This document shows, one piece after another, positions 46,140 through 57,891 of a stretch of DNA of 64,000 bases (its first letter is position 1; each line of letters opens with the position of its first letter). The position numbers were made by a program, and so were the translations under genes. The stretch lies in the NCBI RefSeq assembly GCF_040712315.1, contig NC_134013.1, positions 5,181,001 through 5,245,000 on the forward strand. The letters run 5' to 3'. This DNA is from Castanea sativa (Eukaryota > Streptophyta > Magnoliopsida > Fagales > Fagaceae). The notes below the pieces were generated by a model that saw only the letters and a list, made by a program, of their open reading frames with translations, ran no database searches and was not told where the DNA came from.

Positions 46140-46538
46140 AGGTGGTATATATTGGGTGAAGTAACAACAAATATTCTTCTTTCTTGTCTAGTTGCTTAAA
46201 CCATGATAAATGTTTGGACCACTTTGTGCGTAGATGCTACAATCTGGATACCATGAAATGTATTTGACACGTTGATTCTTTTTGTGTTCGATTGCGACAT
46301 GTTTTCATTTCAGTTGAATGAATTTGTATGGAAAGAAACAACATTATCAGCACTAGCATAAAATACTTTTAGGAAAAAGAAGTATGACAATGTCTTTTAG
46401 GTAAGAGTCAAATATATTCGAGATAGCTTCTGGTCCAACCCATCACACGCACAAAGACAATGACACTTCTCCATCAATAAAAGCTGGAATAAAGCTCTTG
46501 CGTGTGTGGGGAAACAGAGATGAGATCCATGATAGTAT

Positions 46539-46546
46539 TATATATA
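46539..46546 (+). promoter_or_regulatory. TATA box of EF-hand copy 4
   Basis: TATATATA is followed by CCCCCATGCC, 103 bases before the ATG at 46649. The 300 bases upstream match the upstream of copy 2 (28420-28610). Confidence 0.55.
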
Positions 46547-46648
46547 CCCCCATGCCCCATGCCGGGCTTCTTTACTACAAACTCAAACCACACAAGAAGG
46601 TTCTTAAAAAACTTGCCTAAGGCTCTCCATCCTTCAACTCTCCAAAAC

Positions 46649-46936
46649 ATGGGCCGTCTGACCATTGTGAACAACAGCCTTATTTTGCCCCTAACGGAGG
46701 AACAGCTAAGGACAATTTTCAAGAAGTTCGACATCAATAATGACAATCTGCTCAGCAAGGAAGAGCTAAAGAAAGCCTATGAGTCCTTGGGCTTAAAATT
46801 CCCTGCCTGTCACGCAGACCGCAGCCTCCACCATGCCGATGCCAATAAAGACGGATACGTCAACTAAGGGGAGATGGATGAACTCATCAAATATGATGTG
46901 CGATTCAGATTTGCCGTAAAAGACGCTGAGCCGTAG
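46649..46936 (+). pseudogene. EF-hand protein, copy 4, nonsense codon in loop 2
   Basis: The ATG at 46649 begins MGRLTIVNNSLILPLTEEQL. Loop 1 is DINNDNLLSKEE (N at position 6). Loop 2 starts DANKDGYVN and is cut after its ninth residue by TAA at 46865-46867, where sister copies have GAA. The frame then continues in register to TAG at 46934 (GEMDELIKYDVRF...). The product of 72 residues would lack the last ligand of loop 2 and its exit helix. Confidence 0.75.
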
Positions 46937-47084
46937 ATATCCTTAATTACGAACATACTTTATAGTAAGTTATCAGATATCATATATGTACTAATAATAT
47001 GTGTGCTTTGTGCTTTCAAGCTTCAGATCCAGCACCCCCTCAAAAAAAAGAAAAAGCTTCAGATCCAGCAGTGTTATGCCCCGG

Positions 47085-47260
47085 AGGGACGGCCATGACA
47101 AATATTATGGAGACAGTTTCATCACCAAAGCTGATGCCAATAATGCCAATGGAGACGGACCCAATATCAACGCTGACTGACAAAAGAAACATCTATGAAG
47201 AGGAGAAAAACGAACGCGTGAAATACGCTGCACGATATGGATTTACCGTTAAGCTGTCCT
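47085..47260 (+). pseudogene. EF-hand remnant, copy 5
   Basis: Within this stretch one frame reads KADANNANGDGPNINAD then a stop, an EF-loop-like run; another frame reads EEEKNERVKYAARYGFTVKL, which matches the conserved end of the array proteins. The two frames show a frameshifted remnant. The preceding words GTACTAATAATATGTGTGCTTTGTG are the 3' flank of copy 4. Confidence 0.55.
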
Positions 47261-47426
47261 ATAAATTTTTAATATTCTTTGGCCATTTGTTAATAGGTCA
47301 TTTTAGTAAAATTTTAATTCTATTTATAATATTTCATAAGTCAAGCATTCATTAACTTTTTCCAATTTTTAATTACCTACTTAACCTTAACTTGTCAGAT
47401 ATTATGCATGTACTAATATTATATAT

Positions 47427-47633
47427 GTGTGCTTTGATCTTTCAACGTTTCAGACATCATTTGGATTCCTAACGACAGAGCAGTTGATGGAGAAATTCAA
47501 GCAATGCGACGTCAATAATGTCAGGCAGCTGACCAGGGCAGAGTTAAAGAAACGCTTTCAATACCTCAACAAAGAGGAGTTGAACAAACTCGTGAAACAT
47601 GCCCCGAAACTCGGATTTACAGTTGAGCCATAG
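47427..47633 (+). pseudogene. EF-hand protein, copy 6, internal deletion
   Basis: An open frame of 68 codons. Its first part (TTEQLMEKFKQCDVNNVRQL, TRAELKKRFQYL) is EF-hand 1 with a damaged loop (V at position 5 and R at 6), and its end (NKEELNKLVKHAPKLGFTVE) is the usual C-terminus. About 25 codons holding loop 2 are missing in frame. The apparent start lies in flank DNA with no TATA box seen. Confidence 0.65.
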
Positions 47634-48960
47634 TAATCCTTAATTACGTGCTTAACAAAAAATTGTGTCTTAATTATATATGTGCTTTTTGCTTGCAAAC
47701 TCTTCTGCTATGATGTAGAATCCAAAAGAAACCATAGACTCTTCTATGGTCATGCTTGTATTTCTTTGTCAGCTATGTATTATCCAAGTGGTAATATCAA
47801 GGAATATTGTCCAGACAATATTCCTGATCTGCTTTTATATTTTTTTAATTTTAAAAAAAAAAAAACTAAACTAAAAACCATTTCAACCAAACAGCAAGAA
47901 TTTTCTTTTACTTTTTATTTTATTCCTAGTTAACTTTATTCCTCTATTTGAACCTAATAATATTATTATATTAAATACTTAGTTCTTCAGCTTTACACTT
48001 AAATAATCCAATTAATCTCTCCCTTCACAATGCCCTTTTGGATGAGCTCAACTTCGGTCAGGAGTTGGCGTAAAGGACCTGTTTTACACCACCAATGAAT
48101 AAACACCACGTCATAATTTTAGTGAAAAATCAATATGCTCTAGCACACATAATCATAACTCAATTAAACCTATAATCCTCAAACATGAATACACGATAGT
48201 CTCTCAGACCTGAGGAACTAAATGCCTAAACCATAAATCCATCTCCTCCTCTCTTCACCAAAGCTCCACCCCACCACATAAGCCACCGCACACGTTGTTT
48301 CTGGAGCTAGCACCGCCGCACCCAACATCAAGGTTTGTTTTATGATTTGTCATTTCTCCAAATTTTGGATTTCAAAATTTTGATGGGTTTAGGTTTTTTT
48401 TTTTTTTTTTTTTTTTTGATATCAATCTGTTCATATTGGTATGGGTTTTGTTGATTTGGTATGGATTTTGATATATTTTGGTATTTTCATGGGTTTTGAT
48501 TGGATTCTTAAGTGGTAGGTTCAAACCCTAAAAAAAAAAAAATTAAAAATTTAAAAAATTAAAAAAAAATCTAATTGTGGTTTTTTTGGGGGGGCAAATT
48601 ACACTCCCCTCCCTTGAGATTTGGGAAAATGACACTCACCCCTAAACTTGAAAAGGAAAAACACTCCCCTCTCCTGAGATTTGAAAAAAATAACACTCCC
48701 CCCTGTTGTTAATATTAGTAACGGAATATTCCAACTTTTTAAAAGATTCTCTTTATCAAAGTTTAACCATAGTTAGTAAAAAGAGCATTCACATGAAATG
48801 AAATAAAATAAATAATGAAAAGAACATCAATTGGGTGAATTTTTGTCTTCATTCCATTAGTAATAGGATCAAAGTTTGATAAATAAAAGGCACCTGCTGG
48901 TCTTTGGTAAATTAATGTAACTAAGTTTGAACTTGAAATCAAAGAACTCTTACTGCGATT
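47634..48960. other. spacer between the EF-hand array and the LINE
   Basis: 3' flank sequence of the array continues to about 47820. 48230-48340 is C/A-rich (CACCGCCGCACCC) and followed by a possible splice donor AAGGTTTGT, faintly like a 5' exon, but no frame supports it. 48595-48715 has three diverged copies of ACACTCCCCTCCCTTGAGAT. T and A runs lie at 48395 and 48530. Confidence 0.45.
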
Positions 48961-50258
48961 ATGGCACGCTTTCTCTCTCGCAAAGAAGAAACTAAGCTGG
49001 TCCGAAGCAATGAAAAAGTCAAGGAATCACACTGTGGCCATGAAGATCTCACTCCAGTCGGCCTTTGCAATGCTGACCTTTCGGCACCGCCCAAGTTATC
49101 CTTTAAGGATAAGCTTGTGGGGGAGATACTAGGTGCCTACACCTAAGCTTTCAATTTCACCGCGCATATGGATGTTGAGTCTGACTCAGATGAAGAGATT
49201 GATAAATTAAGGGAGGGATTTACAGCAATCAATCTTTCTACGGAGACCAAATTGCGCATTCGAGCTTCTGGGTCTAGGGCCATTATCATTAAGGTTTTTG
49301 GGAGAACAGTTGGGTTCACCTTCCTCCATACAAAAATTATGGGATTGTGGAAACCAACGGGAAGGATAGACATGGTGGACCTTGGCAAGGATTTCTTTTT
49401 GGTCAGACTCTGGCTCAAAAAGACCTTGAAGCTGTGCTTAATAAAGGCCCTTGGTTCATAGAGGAGCACTTTCTATCTATTTGCATATGGGAAGCAAATT
49501 TTAAGCCGTTGGAAGCCGTTGTTACTTCAGTGGCGGTTTGGGTTCACCTTAACGAACTTCCCATAGAATATTATGACGCGGGGGTTCTAGGACAGATTGG
49601 GCAAGCTTTAGGGAACGTCCTTAGGGTCGATACTCACACCGCCATGGAGGCCAGAGGCAAATACACACATATTTACATCCAAGTTGATATCGACAGGCCA
49701 TTAGTTATGACAGTGTGCATCAGTAAGCGCCATCAAAATGTAGTTTGTGAGGGACACCACAAGCTTTGTTTCCTTTGTGGGCGCATTGGCCACCGGAAAG
49801 AAAACTGTCAGTACACCATCAGACCACCCTCTCCTCTACCCAACGTGAATAACACGGAAAAGATCATCAACAAGGAAGCCCAGGCCTCTCCGCCTCTCGA
49901 GGTGCAGGATATTGATTCACTTGATGCTGCTTTCGGGCCTTGGATGGTTGTTTCACAAAGAAGAAAACGTCCCAAAGGTGTTCAGAAAAGTAACACCAAC
50001 CTTACACCCGATTTGCACCATGCTTTCAAACATGCCAGTATGATAGAGTCGTTGGAGACAAACACGAGTGATAGGTTGCCAGTTGGATCAAAAAGCACTG
50101 ATGGGAAGAGGAAAGCACGAAATGAGTTGGACCTTAGAGTGGAATCTGAGCCCAATACATTGGGTAATAGTGTGTCGGGGTTAATGGGCTCGGGCTTTTC
50201 AGAGTTAACACAAACCATCTTCAAATTGGGCCTTCCACGCAATTTAATCAAGGCTTAG
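48961..50258 (+). pseudogene. LINE ORF1 (DUF4283-like plus CCHC knuckle)
   Basis: It is read from the ATG at 48961 in frame to a TAG-like break at 49144, then 49168 onward (DLGKDFFLVRL), then shifted by one frame near 49415 into LAQKDLEAVLNKGPWFIEEH, WVHLNELPIEYYDAGVLGQI and the knuckle CFLCGRIGHRKENC, ending at 50258. In plant L1 elements this protein binds element RNA. The basic, Ser-rich C-terminus is usual. Confidence 0.8.
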
Positions 50259-51020
50259 TCTTGGCAAAACCCGTTCCCACTTCAGTAATGGGCAAAACAG
50301 ACTTTGCAAGGAGCAGGGCTTCACCCCTTTCTTCAGGCAGTGCCGCTCCAAGCAAAGAGAAAAATCTAGTTCTTGATTCTTCACACACAGAGACGCATCC
50401 TTCCACTTTTGATTGGTCAAGCAGTATTACCAAAATCTAAGGGGATTCTAATGGAGGCTTTCAATTCCGAAGCAAACCTAGAAGAGAAGTGGGCTATCAA
50501 TTTGGAGGGGAGGATTGTGGAAATTCCATCGGTGGCTATCATCTTCCCTCTGACTCCAAGGAGTGCGACACTGAGGTTTCTTCCTCTGAACGATCCAACA
50601 TGGGGAATGATGACCAGTCCATGGTGGAGCTTCCTATCTGACACACCATGGCCAAAAGAAGAGAGAACTCTCATGTGGGAAACCATTCCACAGATATCTC
50701 CAACCCTAATGTTATGCGAAGTCAATCCTTTAGAGAGATTGATAGCAAGAAGAATGTTGGAGAATCAAGCAACTGTAACCACCTTCTTTGGGAATCGGCA
50801 TGCAACAAAAATTCTGCAAGTGTTCCAACTGGTGACAGAATTCTCCATTCACTGGACAACCACCGAGAAATTGATGGGGGTACTAGAGCATTGTGTGACT
50901 CTGATGTCGGGCAACGATCAGACGGTAGTGCTGGCAAGGATGACCAGATGGAATTTGGCGGAGGAAGCGAGGTTGCTCCCTCCGTATGATGAGTGCCCAA
51001 CTCCAAATCATTGTTTAGTC
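50259..51020 (+). other. LINE inter-ORF region
   Basis: Frames are open in places (50373 onward) but show no domain; the stretch is the decayed ORF1 tail and linker. The long open frame runs into ORF2, whose own ATG is at 51021. Confidence 0.55.
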
Positions 51021-53588
51021 ATGAATGTGATTGCTTGGAATTGTAGGGGTGCACTGAAGGCTTCTTTTCTTAAGCATGCTAGTGAATTGGCTAACAATCA
51101 TAATTCGGCCATCATTATCAACATGGAGACTCGCATTGGTGGAGAGAGAGCTAAGGAAATTACAGAAAAGCTCCCTTTTGATGGAGCGATTCATATGAAC
51201 ACAATAGGCTATGCTGGTGGCCTCTGGCTCCTATGGAACACTAAGAAGGTGCACGTTGCTCAGCTTGCCAAGTCTGAACAAGAAATCCATGTGTTGGTTA
51301 AGGTAATCTCTTCCACCCTTGAATGTATTCTTACTGCCATTTATGCTAGTCCTAGGTTTTGTGAAAGATGTATATTGTGGAATAATTTGAAAAATGTTTC
51401 TAACCTTCATGATAAGCCTTGGATAATTGTTGGAGATTTCAATGAAATGCTTGTAGATAGGGACAAATTTAGGGGCAGGGCTGTCAGTGCCAATCGGTCT
51501 TTAATTTTCAAAGAGTGTATTGATAGTTGTAATATGATAGACTTGGAGATTTTTTGGGTCCCCGGTTTACTTGGTCTAATCGAAGAGACATCTTGGATCT
51601 GATTCAAGAAAGAATTGATCGAATGTTTGCCAATCCAAGCTGGTGTGCATTACATCCCAATGTGAGGGTGAGTCATTTGGTTCGTTGTCACTCCAACCAC
51701 TGCCCCATTCTGTTGGAATCTGATCCGGGTAGTGGTGTCTACCTTCCTCAGCCCTTTAGGTTTCAAAGTTTTTGGCTTGAAGGCCTGACTTTTCCTAGGG
51801 CTGTCTCAGATACTTGGGACTGATCCTCCTCCTTACAAGAAGATTTGGAAAATTTTGCTAACAAGGCAACGGAATGGAATAAAAACCATTTTGGTAATAT
51901 CTTTGCCAAAAAGAAACGAGTAATGGCTCGGTTGGGCAGAGCCCAAATAGCTTTGATGACACACCCCTCTTCCTCCTTGCTAACCTTGGAAAATAAACTC
52001 CATAGTAAGTTAAGTGATATTCTGTGTCAGGAAGAGGATCTTTGGATTCAGAAATATCGGATCAATAGATTGGTTCATGGGGATAGAAATACATCCTTTC
52101 ATCATGTGTTTGCCATTGTTCGAAGAAGGCGGAATCAAATTTCTTATATCAAGAATGATGCTAGGGATTGGATTCATAATGAAAGAGAGATTGTGGAGTT
52201 CATTAGGGGGGGTTTGACAGACTTTTCACTTCTAGCCTGGATAGTGCACCTCTCACTCTTCCCCAACCCTCTCCGTGGCAATCAGCCCTCACCGAGGAGG
52301 AGAAGAACTCCCTTAGCATGCCTGTTTCTGATGCTAAAATTAAAGATTGTCTTTGGGCGATGAAACCGTGTAAATCTTAGGGTCTTGATGGATTACACGC
52401 TGTCTTTTTTCAAAGATTTTGGTTTGTAGTTGCTGAGTCAGTCAAAAAGGAAGTTAAACTAGCTTTTGAGGAGAGGAAAATTCCTAGCTACATAAATAAG
52501 ACCAAAATTTCCCTAATTCCAAAGATTTTAGGGCTGAAAATTCTGGGAAACTATTGTCCTATTAGCTTATGTAATACAATGTACAAGCTTGTGACAAAAA
52601 TTATTGTGTGCAAATTGACACCTCTCCTTGACAAGCTTATCTCTCCATTCCAATCAGCTTTTGTTCCAGGTAGGAAAGGGGTGGATAATGCCATTGTTGT
52701 GCAAGAACTCCTACATACTATCAGCTCTAAGAAAGGTCAGGTGGGTTATATGGCAATACAGGTAAACTTAAAGAAGGCATATGACAAGATGGAGTGAAGT
52801 TTTATTCGGGAAGTTCTAATCAACTCGAATTTTCCTAATCATTTGGTGTCTCTTATTATGAGTTGTGTATCCTTGGTGTCCACCTCTATTCTTTTTAATG
52901 GTGGCAATGCTGATCCTATTCTCTTGACCAAAGGCATTAGGCAAGGGGATCCGTTGTCCCCTTACCTTTTCATTCTGTGTATGGAAGTCCTTGGGCATCT
53001 TATTGAAGAAAAATGCAGTGAGAAAAGCTAGATTCCTATTAAAAGCTCCAAAAGTGGTTTAGCAATATCTCATTTTTTCTTCGCTGACAACTTAGTTCTT
53101 TTTACCAAAGCAAATCTCATAAGTTGCTCTACCATAAGAGATGTTCTTGATGAGTTTTGCATCTGGTCAAGGCAGACCATCAGTGACAGTAAATCCAGGG
53201 TGTTTTTCTCCCCTAATGTGGATATTGATACTAGGGAATCATTGTGCGATATCTTGGGATTTAAGTCAACACCTAATTTAGGCAAGTATTTAGGATTCCT
53301 TATAAGCATCAGGGCACTAGTAGTGCCAGGAAAATTTTTAAAAAATATTGATAAAGTTAACCAAAACTTTTTATGGGGCTCCACTAAAACAACCAAAAAG
53401 ACTCATTGGGTGTGCATAAAGTCACTAAATCTGAAGAGGGAGGTTTAGGTCTTCAATCGGCTAAAGGAAAGAACTTAGCTCTCCTTACAAAACTTAATTG
53501 GAGATTCCACATAGAAAAGGACTCTATTTGGACCAGAGTGCTCAAAAGCAAGTATTGCTCGAACCAAAGGATAAATTCCAAGAATGCT
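51021..53588 (+). pseudogene. LINE ORF2 (endonuclease, reverse transcriptase), inactive
   Basis: From the ATG at 51021 (MNVIAWNCRGALKASFLKHA) comes an APE-type endonuclease with WNCRG, METRI and GDFNE, then after a frameshift near 51555 TWSNRR and HSNHCPILLE, where the family has SDH. Reverse transcriptase follows in pieces: SPFQSAFVPGRKGVDNAIVV, LKKAYDKME, GIRQGDPLSPYLFILCMEVL and FFADNLVLF, where the family has FADD. So both enzymes have lost a catalytic Asp to Asn, besides frameshifts near 51600, 52370, 52570, 52800 and 53030. The end at 53588 is fused to gag of element D. Confidence 0.85.
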
Positions 53589-54630
53589 GACAAAGGGAAG
53601 AAGGATGCTAGGGATGGCAGTCAATACACTATTCCCTCAGGACCCAAGTGTTTCGGGTGTCAAGGTTTAGGTCACATGAAACAAGAGTGCCCTACCTATC
53701 TCAAGTCCATTGGGAAAAGTAAGGAACTTGCTGCAACTTTAAGTGACACCGAACCTGAGGATGATTCCTGAAATGAGAATGACGGAATTCTAAATGCCTT
53801 CACCGCTAGTGTCAATCCTACTGAGGGGATTGTGGAAGATCTGGATGAAGAAGAAGACTAATGAGCATGATGACATCCACATAGTCTATGCAAAGTTATA
53901 CAAGGTCTCGAAAAAATATGAGAAGCTATATAGGTTGGCCACCAAGAAGCTTAGTGATGTAGAGCTTGAACGAGAACAACTCTCCACAAAGTTTGATGAA
54001 GCAAATCAGACTATTGGAGCACTGAGGTTTGAAAACAATTTCTTGGCTGAGAAGATCAAGAAGCTTGAGGCAGAGCTGTCCCAAGTTAGAGCTCAGTTGG
54101 AGAGGACCTCAAGTGCAAAGCTTGATGAGATGCTCAGCATGCAAAAATCTGCCCTCAATCGAACCGATTTAGGGTATGATTTTTCTTCTCCTAATATTGC
54201 TTCTTCTAGTACTACTATTTTTGTTTCTCCAGCTAACAATATTGATTCTGAGAACATAGACAAAGGTAAATCTACCTTAGGAGCACCCCCTAAGCTTGTT
54301 AAGAAAGAAACCAAAAACCCTAGGGCTAAGAAGAGTAATGCTCAAAAGTCTAAAGAGAAGAAGTAGCATCTTTGTCATCACTGCGGTGTAGCTCAACATA
54401 CTCGACCTAATTGCTATAAATGGTTAGCTAATCAACAAAGCAACAGCATGATTTCGTCGGGAAACCAGAATCAGCTTCCATCCTCCCTTGCTCCTCTTGG
54501 AGATCTACTCAAAGCCCTCGTGTTCCTTTCAAACTTGAATGGTTTCAATTCTTCTCCCTGACCACCGGTTCAAGGGTTTGCTCAAAGGAAAGATACCTCC
54601 AAAGTATGGAAGGGAAAAGGCTCCAAGTGA
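53589..54630 (+). pseudogene. element D gag, C-terminal part
   Basis: It is fused in frame to the LINE (open frame 53406-53771). Knuckle 1 is CFGCQGLGHMKQEC. After a stop at 53769 and a frame change, 53794-54366 gives the coiled coil (IKKLEAELSQVRAQLERTSS) and basic stretch. A TAG at 54364 precedes knuckle 2 (CHHCGVAQHTRPNC) and the tail LGDLLKALVFLSNLNGF, ending at TGA 54628-54630. The UBN2 part is absent. Confidence 0.8.
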
Positions 54631-54983
54631 TTCTCTCACTTTTTCTCCTCCTCTCCCTCTTTTTGTTATGTTTGCATTACTTATGTGTTTTTCTTTCTTA
54701 TTTTGAGACAGTCTGGTTTTTATGCATTACTTTATTTGACATGTCTTTGTTTGGTTGTTTTTCAGTTTTCTTTTTATTTTGTTTTTCTTTCACAAAAATT
54801 AAAAAAAAAATGAAAAATCAGAAAAATACAAAAACAGTGTATGTTTGTGTACATTGGTACTTGTGTACCTTGAATGACCAATGAAACAAAGTTTTCTAAA
54901 CTTTGTATCTCTTGTAGCTTAGATGAGCATCTATATGCACCACTAAGCAAGTGAGCTTTGTGGCTCGTGTTTGTGATGAGTAA

Positions 54984-56002
54984 TGTTAGGACATGTGTTT
55001 CATTTGTTTAGAACATATGTCATAATTTTATGTAATTGGCTAATCCTTTAACAAAATGCACTTTACTTGTAATTGGGTAGATTTAGGATGAGTTTTATAC
55101 TTCAAGAAACTGGGTTTCAAGATCAAGTGTTGAAGTCATCAAGTCTGTCCAAGAAACAAGCTGAAAAGTGCACATTCATTAAAGCTCGACGGCTAGCATG
55201 TGTCGAGGTTTAAAGAGCTGTTCCAGCCCCGTGGCTCAACAGCTGCTCGACAACTTCTCGATACCTCTATCTGTTAAGGTTTAAGAAAAACAAATTCTGA
55301 GTTCTGTTTTAATTTCAATCCATGGATGTGTCTTTGGGCCTTCTTTTCTCCTAACCCTAGACATATAAAAGGATTATTTTTAGGGCCGTCAAAGGGATGC
55401 AAGTTGCACTAGCATTGAGAAATCCTTGTTCATGCAAATTGTGACTTGAGATAAAGTTCTTACCCTAGTTCATCTCTCTTGTGAAGAAGTTGCTGTGTCT
55501 TTGCACCATAGGGTTTTGTAACCAAGCATCTTCTTGATCTTCATCGTGTGGATGAATTGAAGAACTTTGCAGCCAACAATCTTCTCTAGTTGGTGATTAA
55601 AGTCGCGTACTGGGATCCGCACAATTGGTTAGTCATGTACTTGGGAGCCGTGCATTGAAAGGAGAAATCGTCACTACAGAACAAGTCCAATTGGGTATTG
55701 GGGTAAAGGTTCAACTGTAGGTTGGTAAGGTACTTGGGATTCCTTTACTTGTAACCGCTTGTTGTGATAATAGTGAAATTTCAAGAGTGGTGACCTTAAA
55801 TTGACCCGGTGGGGTTTTTGCCGTGTAGGTTTTCTCCATTCGTAAACAAATCATCGTGTCATTTATTTTCCGCTGCATACTTTAGTTTATTGGTGATTTG
55901 TTTGTGCTACCACGTGTTTGCATGTTAATTTGATTAATTAATAACTTGGCTAATTAATCAACTTAATCCATCACAAGGGGTCAATACGTTTTTGGCCTAT
56001 TA
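54984..56002 (+). mobile_element. solo LTR within element D, TSD AGTAA
   Basis: A 1019-base LTR, TGTTAGGACATGTG to TTTTTGGCCTATTA, is flanked by the perfect 5-bp duplication AGTAA (54979-54983 and 56003-56007). The interrupted sequence GATGAGTAAG-TTAA is continuous in element A (about 15252). It belongs to the A/C LTR family, with TCGA-rich words at 55186-55270 and the CGTACTGGGATCCGC motif at 55605. The terminal CA has changed to TA. Confidence 0.92.
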
Positions 56003-56125
56003 AGTAAGATTAAGTGATCTCTTGTATTTAACACTTGTATAACTTTTTTTTACGGGAAGGACTAGAAAATCCTAAGAGAAAGGCATAAATAACCATCTCA
56101 CCACTGTTGCCCGTCAATCATGAAT

Positions 56126-56165
56126 TGACATCTATATGCTTCGACATAGCAAAAGTGCAATGTCA
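56126..56165 (+). other. 40-nt hairpin (element D copy)
   Basis: Same outer arms TGACAT and ATGTCA as in element A, with inner TATGC-TTCG-ACATA: the loop-closing pair is lost by one G-to-A change. Sequence between arms is otherwise as in A. Confidence 0.65.
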
Positions 56166-56484
56166 AAAAGCTTAACATAATTGGGTCTTTCTTTTCTCTC
56201 TCTTATATGCCCATGCATGATATGCTTAATAAAAGAAAAATAAAAGCAAAAAGATCAAAATGCTTTATATATGATTGCAAGCGTGTATTCTAGGAGATAT
56301 GGGAGTTATAGGATGTACCTCGAAGGTTATAGTCCCCATCAAATAGTTATGATTGTGTGTGAGTTAAAGTAATTTTCTCATATCTCAAATCGTCTTAACA
56401 TAGAGACACTTATGCAATCTTGCGATATTTTCACATACAACACGCAATATTCTTTGCTACTTTTGATACATGTGCAGGTACAAT

Positions 56485-57877
56485 TGATGGAAATATGCAT
56501 GTACGCAGCGGAAAAATAACGGATCTACTTCATTAATAAAAGTTAACATATACTATATAAGTTTCAGAATTTAAGAACAAGAGAGTGTACCTTGGAGCGG
56601 TGAATTTCAAAAACCGAAAATCAGAAGCACTTGGGAACACTTTCAATCCTCACTCCAATTCCACTAACGTCCAAGATGTATGGTCTCTCAATCAGTTCCA
56701 AAGGGAGAATGTCAAGGAGTGTTTAACACCACTTCGCAATAGTGTTCTTACAATTCTCTACAAAAAATTATGTATATTTCTCCCTTTGTGTCTAACCGAT
56801 TATCTAATTGGGCTGACCTTTTGGACCTTTCCAATTGGGCTTAAGTGTGTGGCTTGGAGTGGGACCAAAAGAGACCAATAAGACACTAGCTCCAATGGGC
56901 CTTAGGCTTTTCTGTCAACTTTTGACAAGTCCAAAGTTACCATTAACTATATTTAATACCACTATATAAATATAGTTGCACTCTAGGTCTTATCTATAAA
57001 TTATATCCCAAGACTTTATTGTACATGCAACCCCTTCATTAAAATATTCGTAGTAATACAAAGTCATGAATGTAGACTGCCACTTTGTAAATTACATCTT
57101 ATTTCCTTAAGTACCCGGTTTAATCCTTTAAAGTTATTCATTATATATTTATGAAATTCAATTCCATAAATATATATACTTTAGTAACTCCTTACTAAAG
57201 TGGTTAGGCCTAACTCTCTGAATAACAATCTCATTAAACTTATCTCAAGGGAATATTTTGTATCTCCGTTTAGAGACTAGGAATTCCATCTTGAGAATAT
57301 ATGTTCCATCAACACTAAATGTAGTTGCCCAACATACTGAGGTTTTGACCGTTACTCTAGATCTCACTCCTGATATATCAAAGCAACCTACACCTCATGA
57401 TCAAGTCCATTATTCTCTCAGGATTAAGAGTTCATGCAAATATAAGTCATGGGTTTATTATTCATTTGACAGTCGTTGGAAGAATAAAAAATCTCACACG
57501 GTCCAGTTCAATATGTTTTAACTCTTAAAACATATCAACACACCAACTAGAAATCTCCATTTCCATGATCAAGACAAATCATGTTAATTGATATGTTATA
57601 GTCTTCGCAGATGAAATGCCTAATTTTCTTCACCAACTACGAATTACATTTGGAGTTTACAAGGAACTTGTGATTTACATCTTCTGTGACTAAATCACAT
57701 AAATCACATACAATGTATTTCATGGACTATATGATAATGTCTCAATATTCATGTTACCATTATTTTTAGATAATAATAAAAAAACTTTATTAAACACAAC
57801 ATTAAGTCATACATAATGTCATAAATAATAACATACATAGTATCATACAATAGGATTTAAGGGCATTAATTCTAACA
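56485..57877 (-). repeat. 3' LTR of element F
   Basis: This 1393-base LTR starts TGTTAGAATTAATGCCC on the minus strand and ends TATTTCCATCA. It differs from the 5' LTR by many C/T and A/G changes and lacks nine bases (AGCTCTTAC) near 56731. The 98-codon frame at 56585-56881 recurs in the other LTR only because the LTRs are copies. Confidence 0.9.
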
Positions 57878-57891
57878 ATCTCCCACTTGTC

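Larger units (their letters stand above)
48961..53588 (+). mobile_element. L1-type LINE, decayed, 3' end lost
   Basis: ORF1 with a DUF4283-like region and a CCHC knuckle is followed by ORF2 with endonuclease and reverse transcriptase. It ends abruptly near 53588 in the region after the reverse transcriptase, joined to gag of element D; the zf-RVT, RNase H and poly(A) are missing. Numerous stops and frameshifts are present. The 5' limit is uncertain. Confidence 0.85.
53589..56484 (+). mobile_element. gag-only LTR element D, fragment
   Basis: It starts inside gag at the LINE junction, with no 5' LTR, PBS or gag N-terminus. It continues through the non-coding 3' region homologous to element A (14864-15750), interrupted by a solo LTR at 54984-56002, and is cut at 56484 by copia element F. 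Its gag is closest to that of element C. Confidence 0.82.

Noticed and set aside
48230..48345. Possible 5' exon with splice donor before the LINE
   Set aside because: C-rich sequence and AAGGTTTGT are suggestive, but no ATG frame or following exon can be seen.
50373..51020. N-terminal part of the 409-codon frame before the LINE endonuclease
   Set aside because: The frame is open by chance; the endonuclease has its own ATG at 51021 and the upstream part shows no domain.
56585..56881. 98-codon open frame, with a near copy at 63024-63329
   Set aside because: Both lie at the same place in the two LTRs of element F; the likeness is LTR identity, the frame has no domain, and the solo LTR copy does not keep it open.
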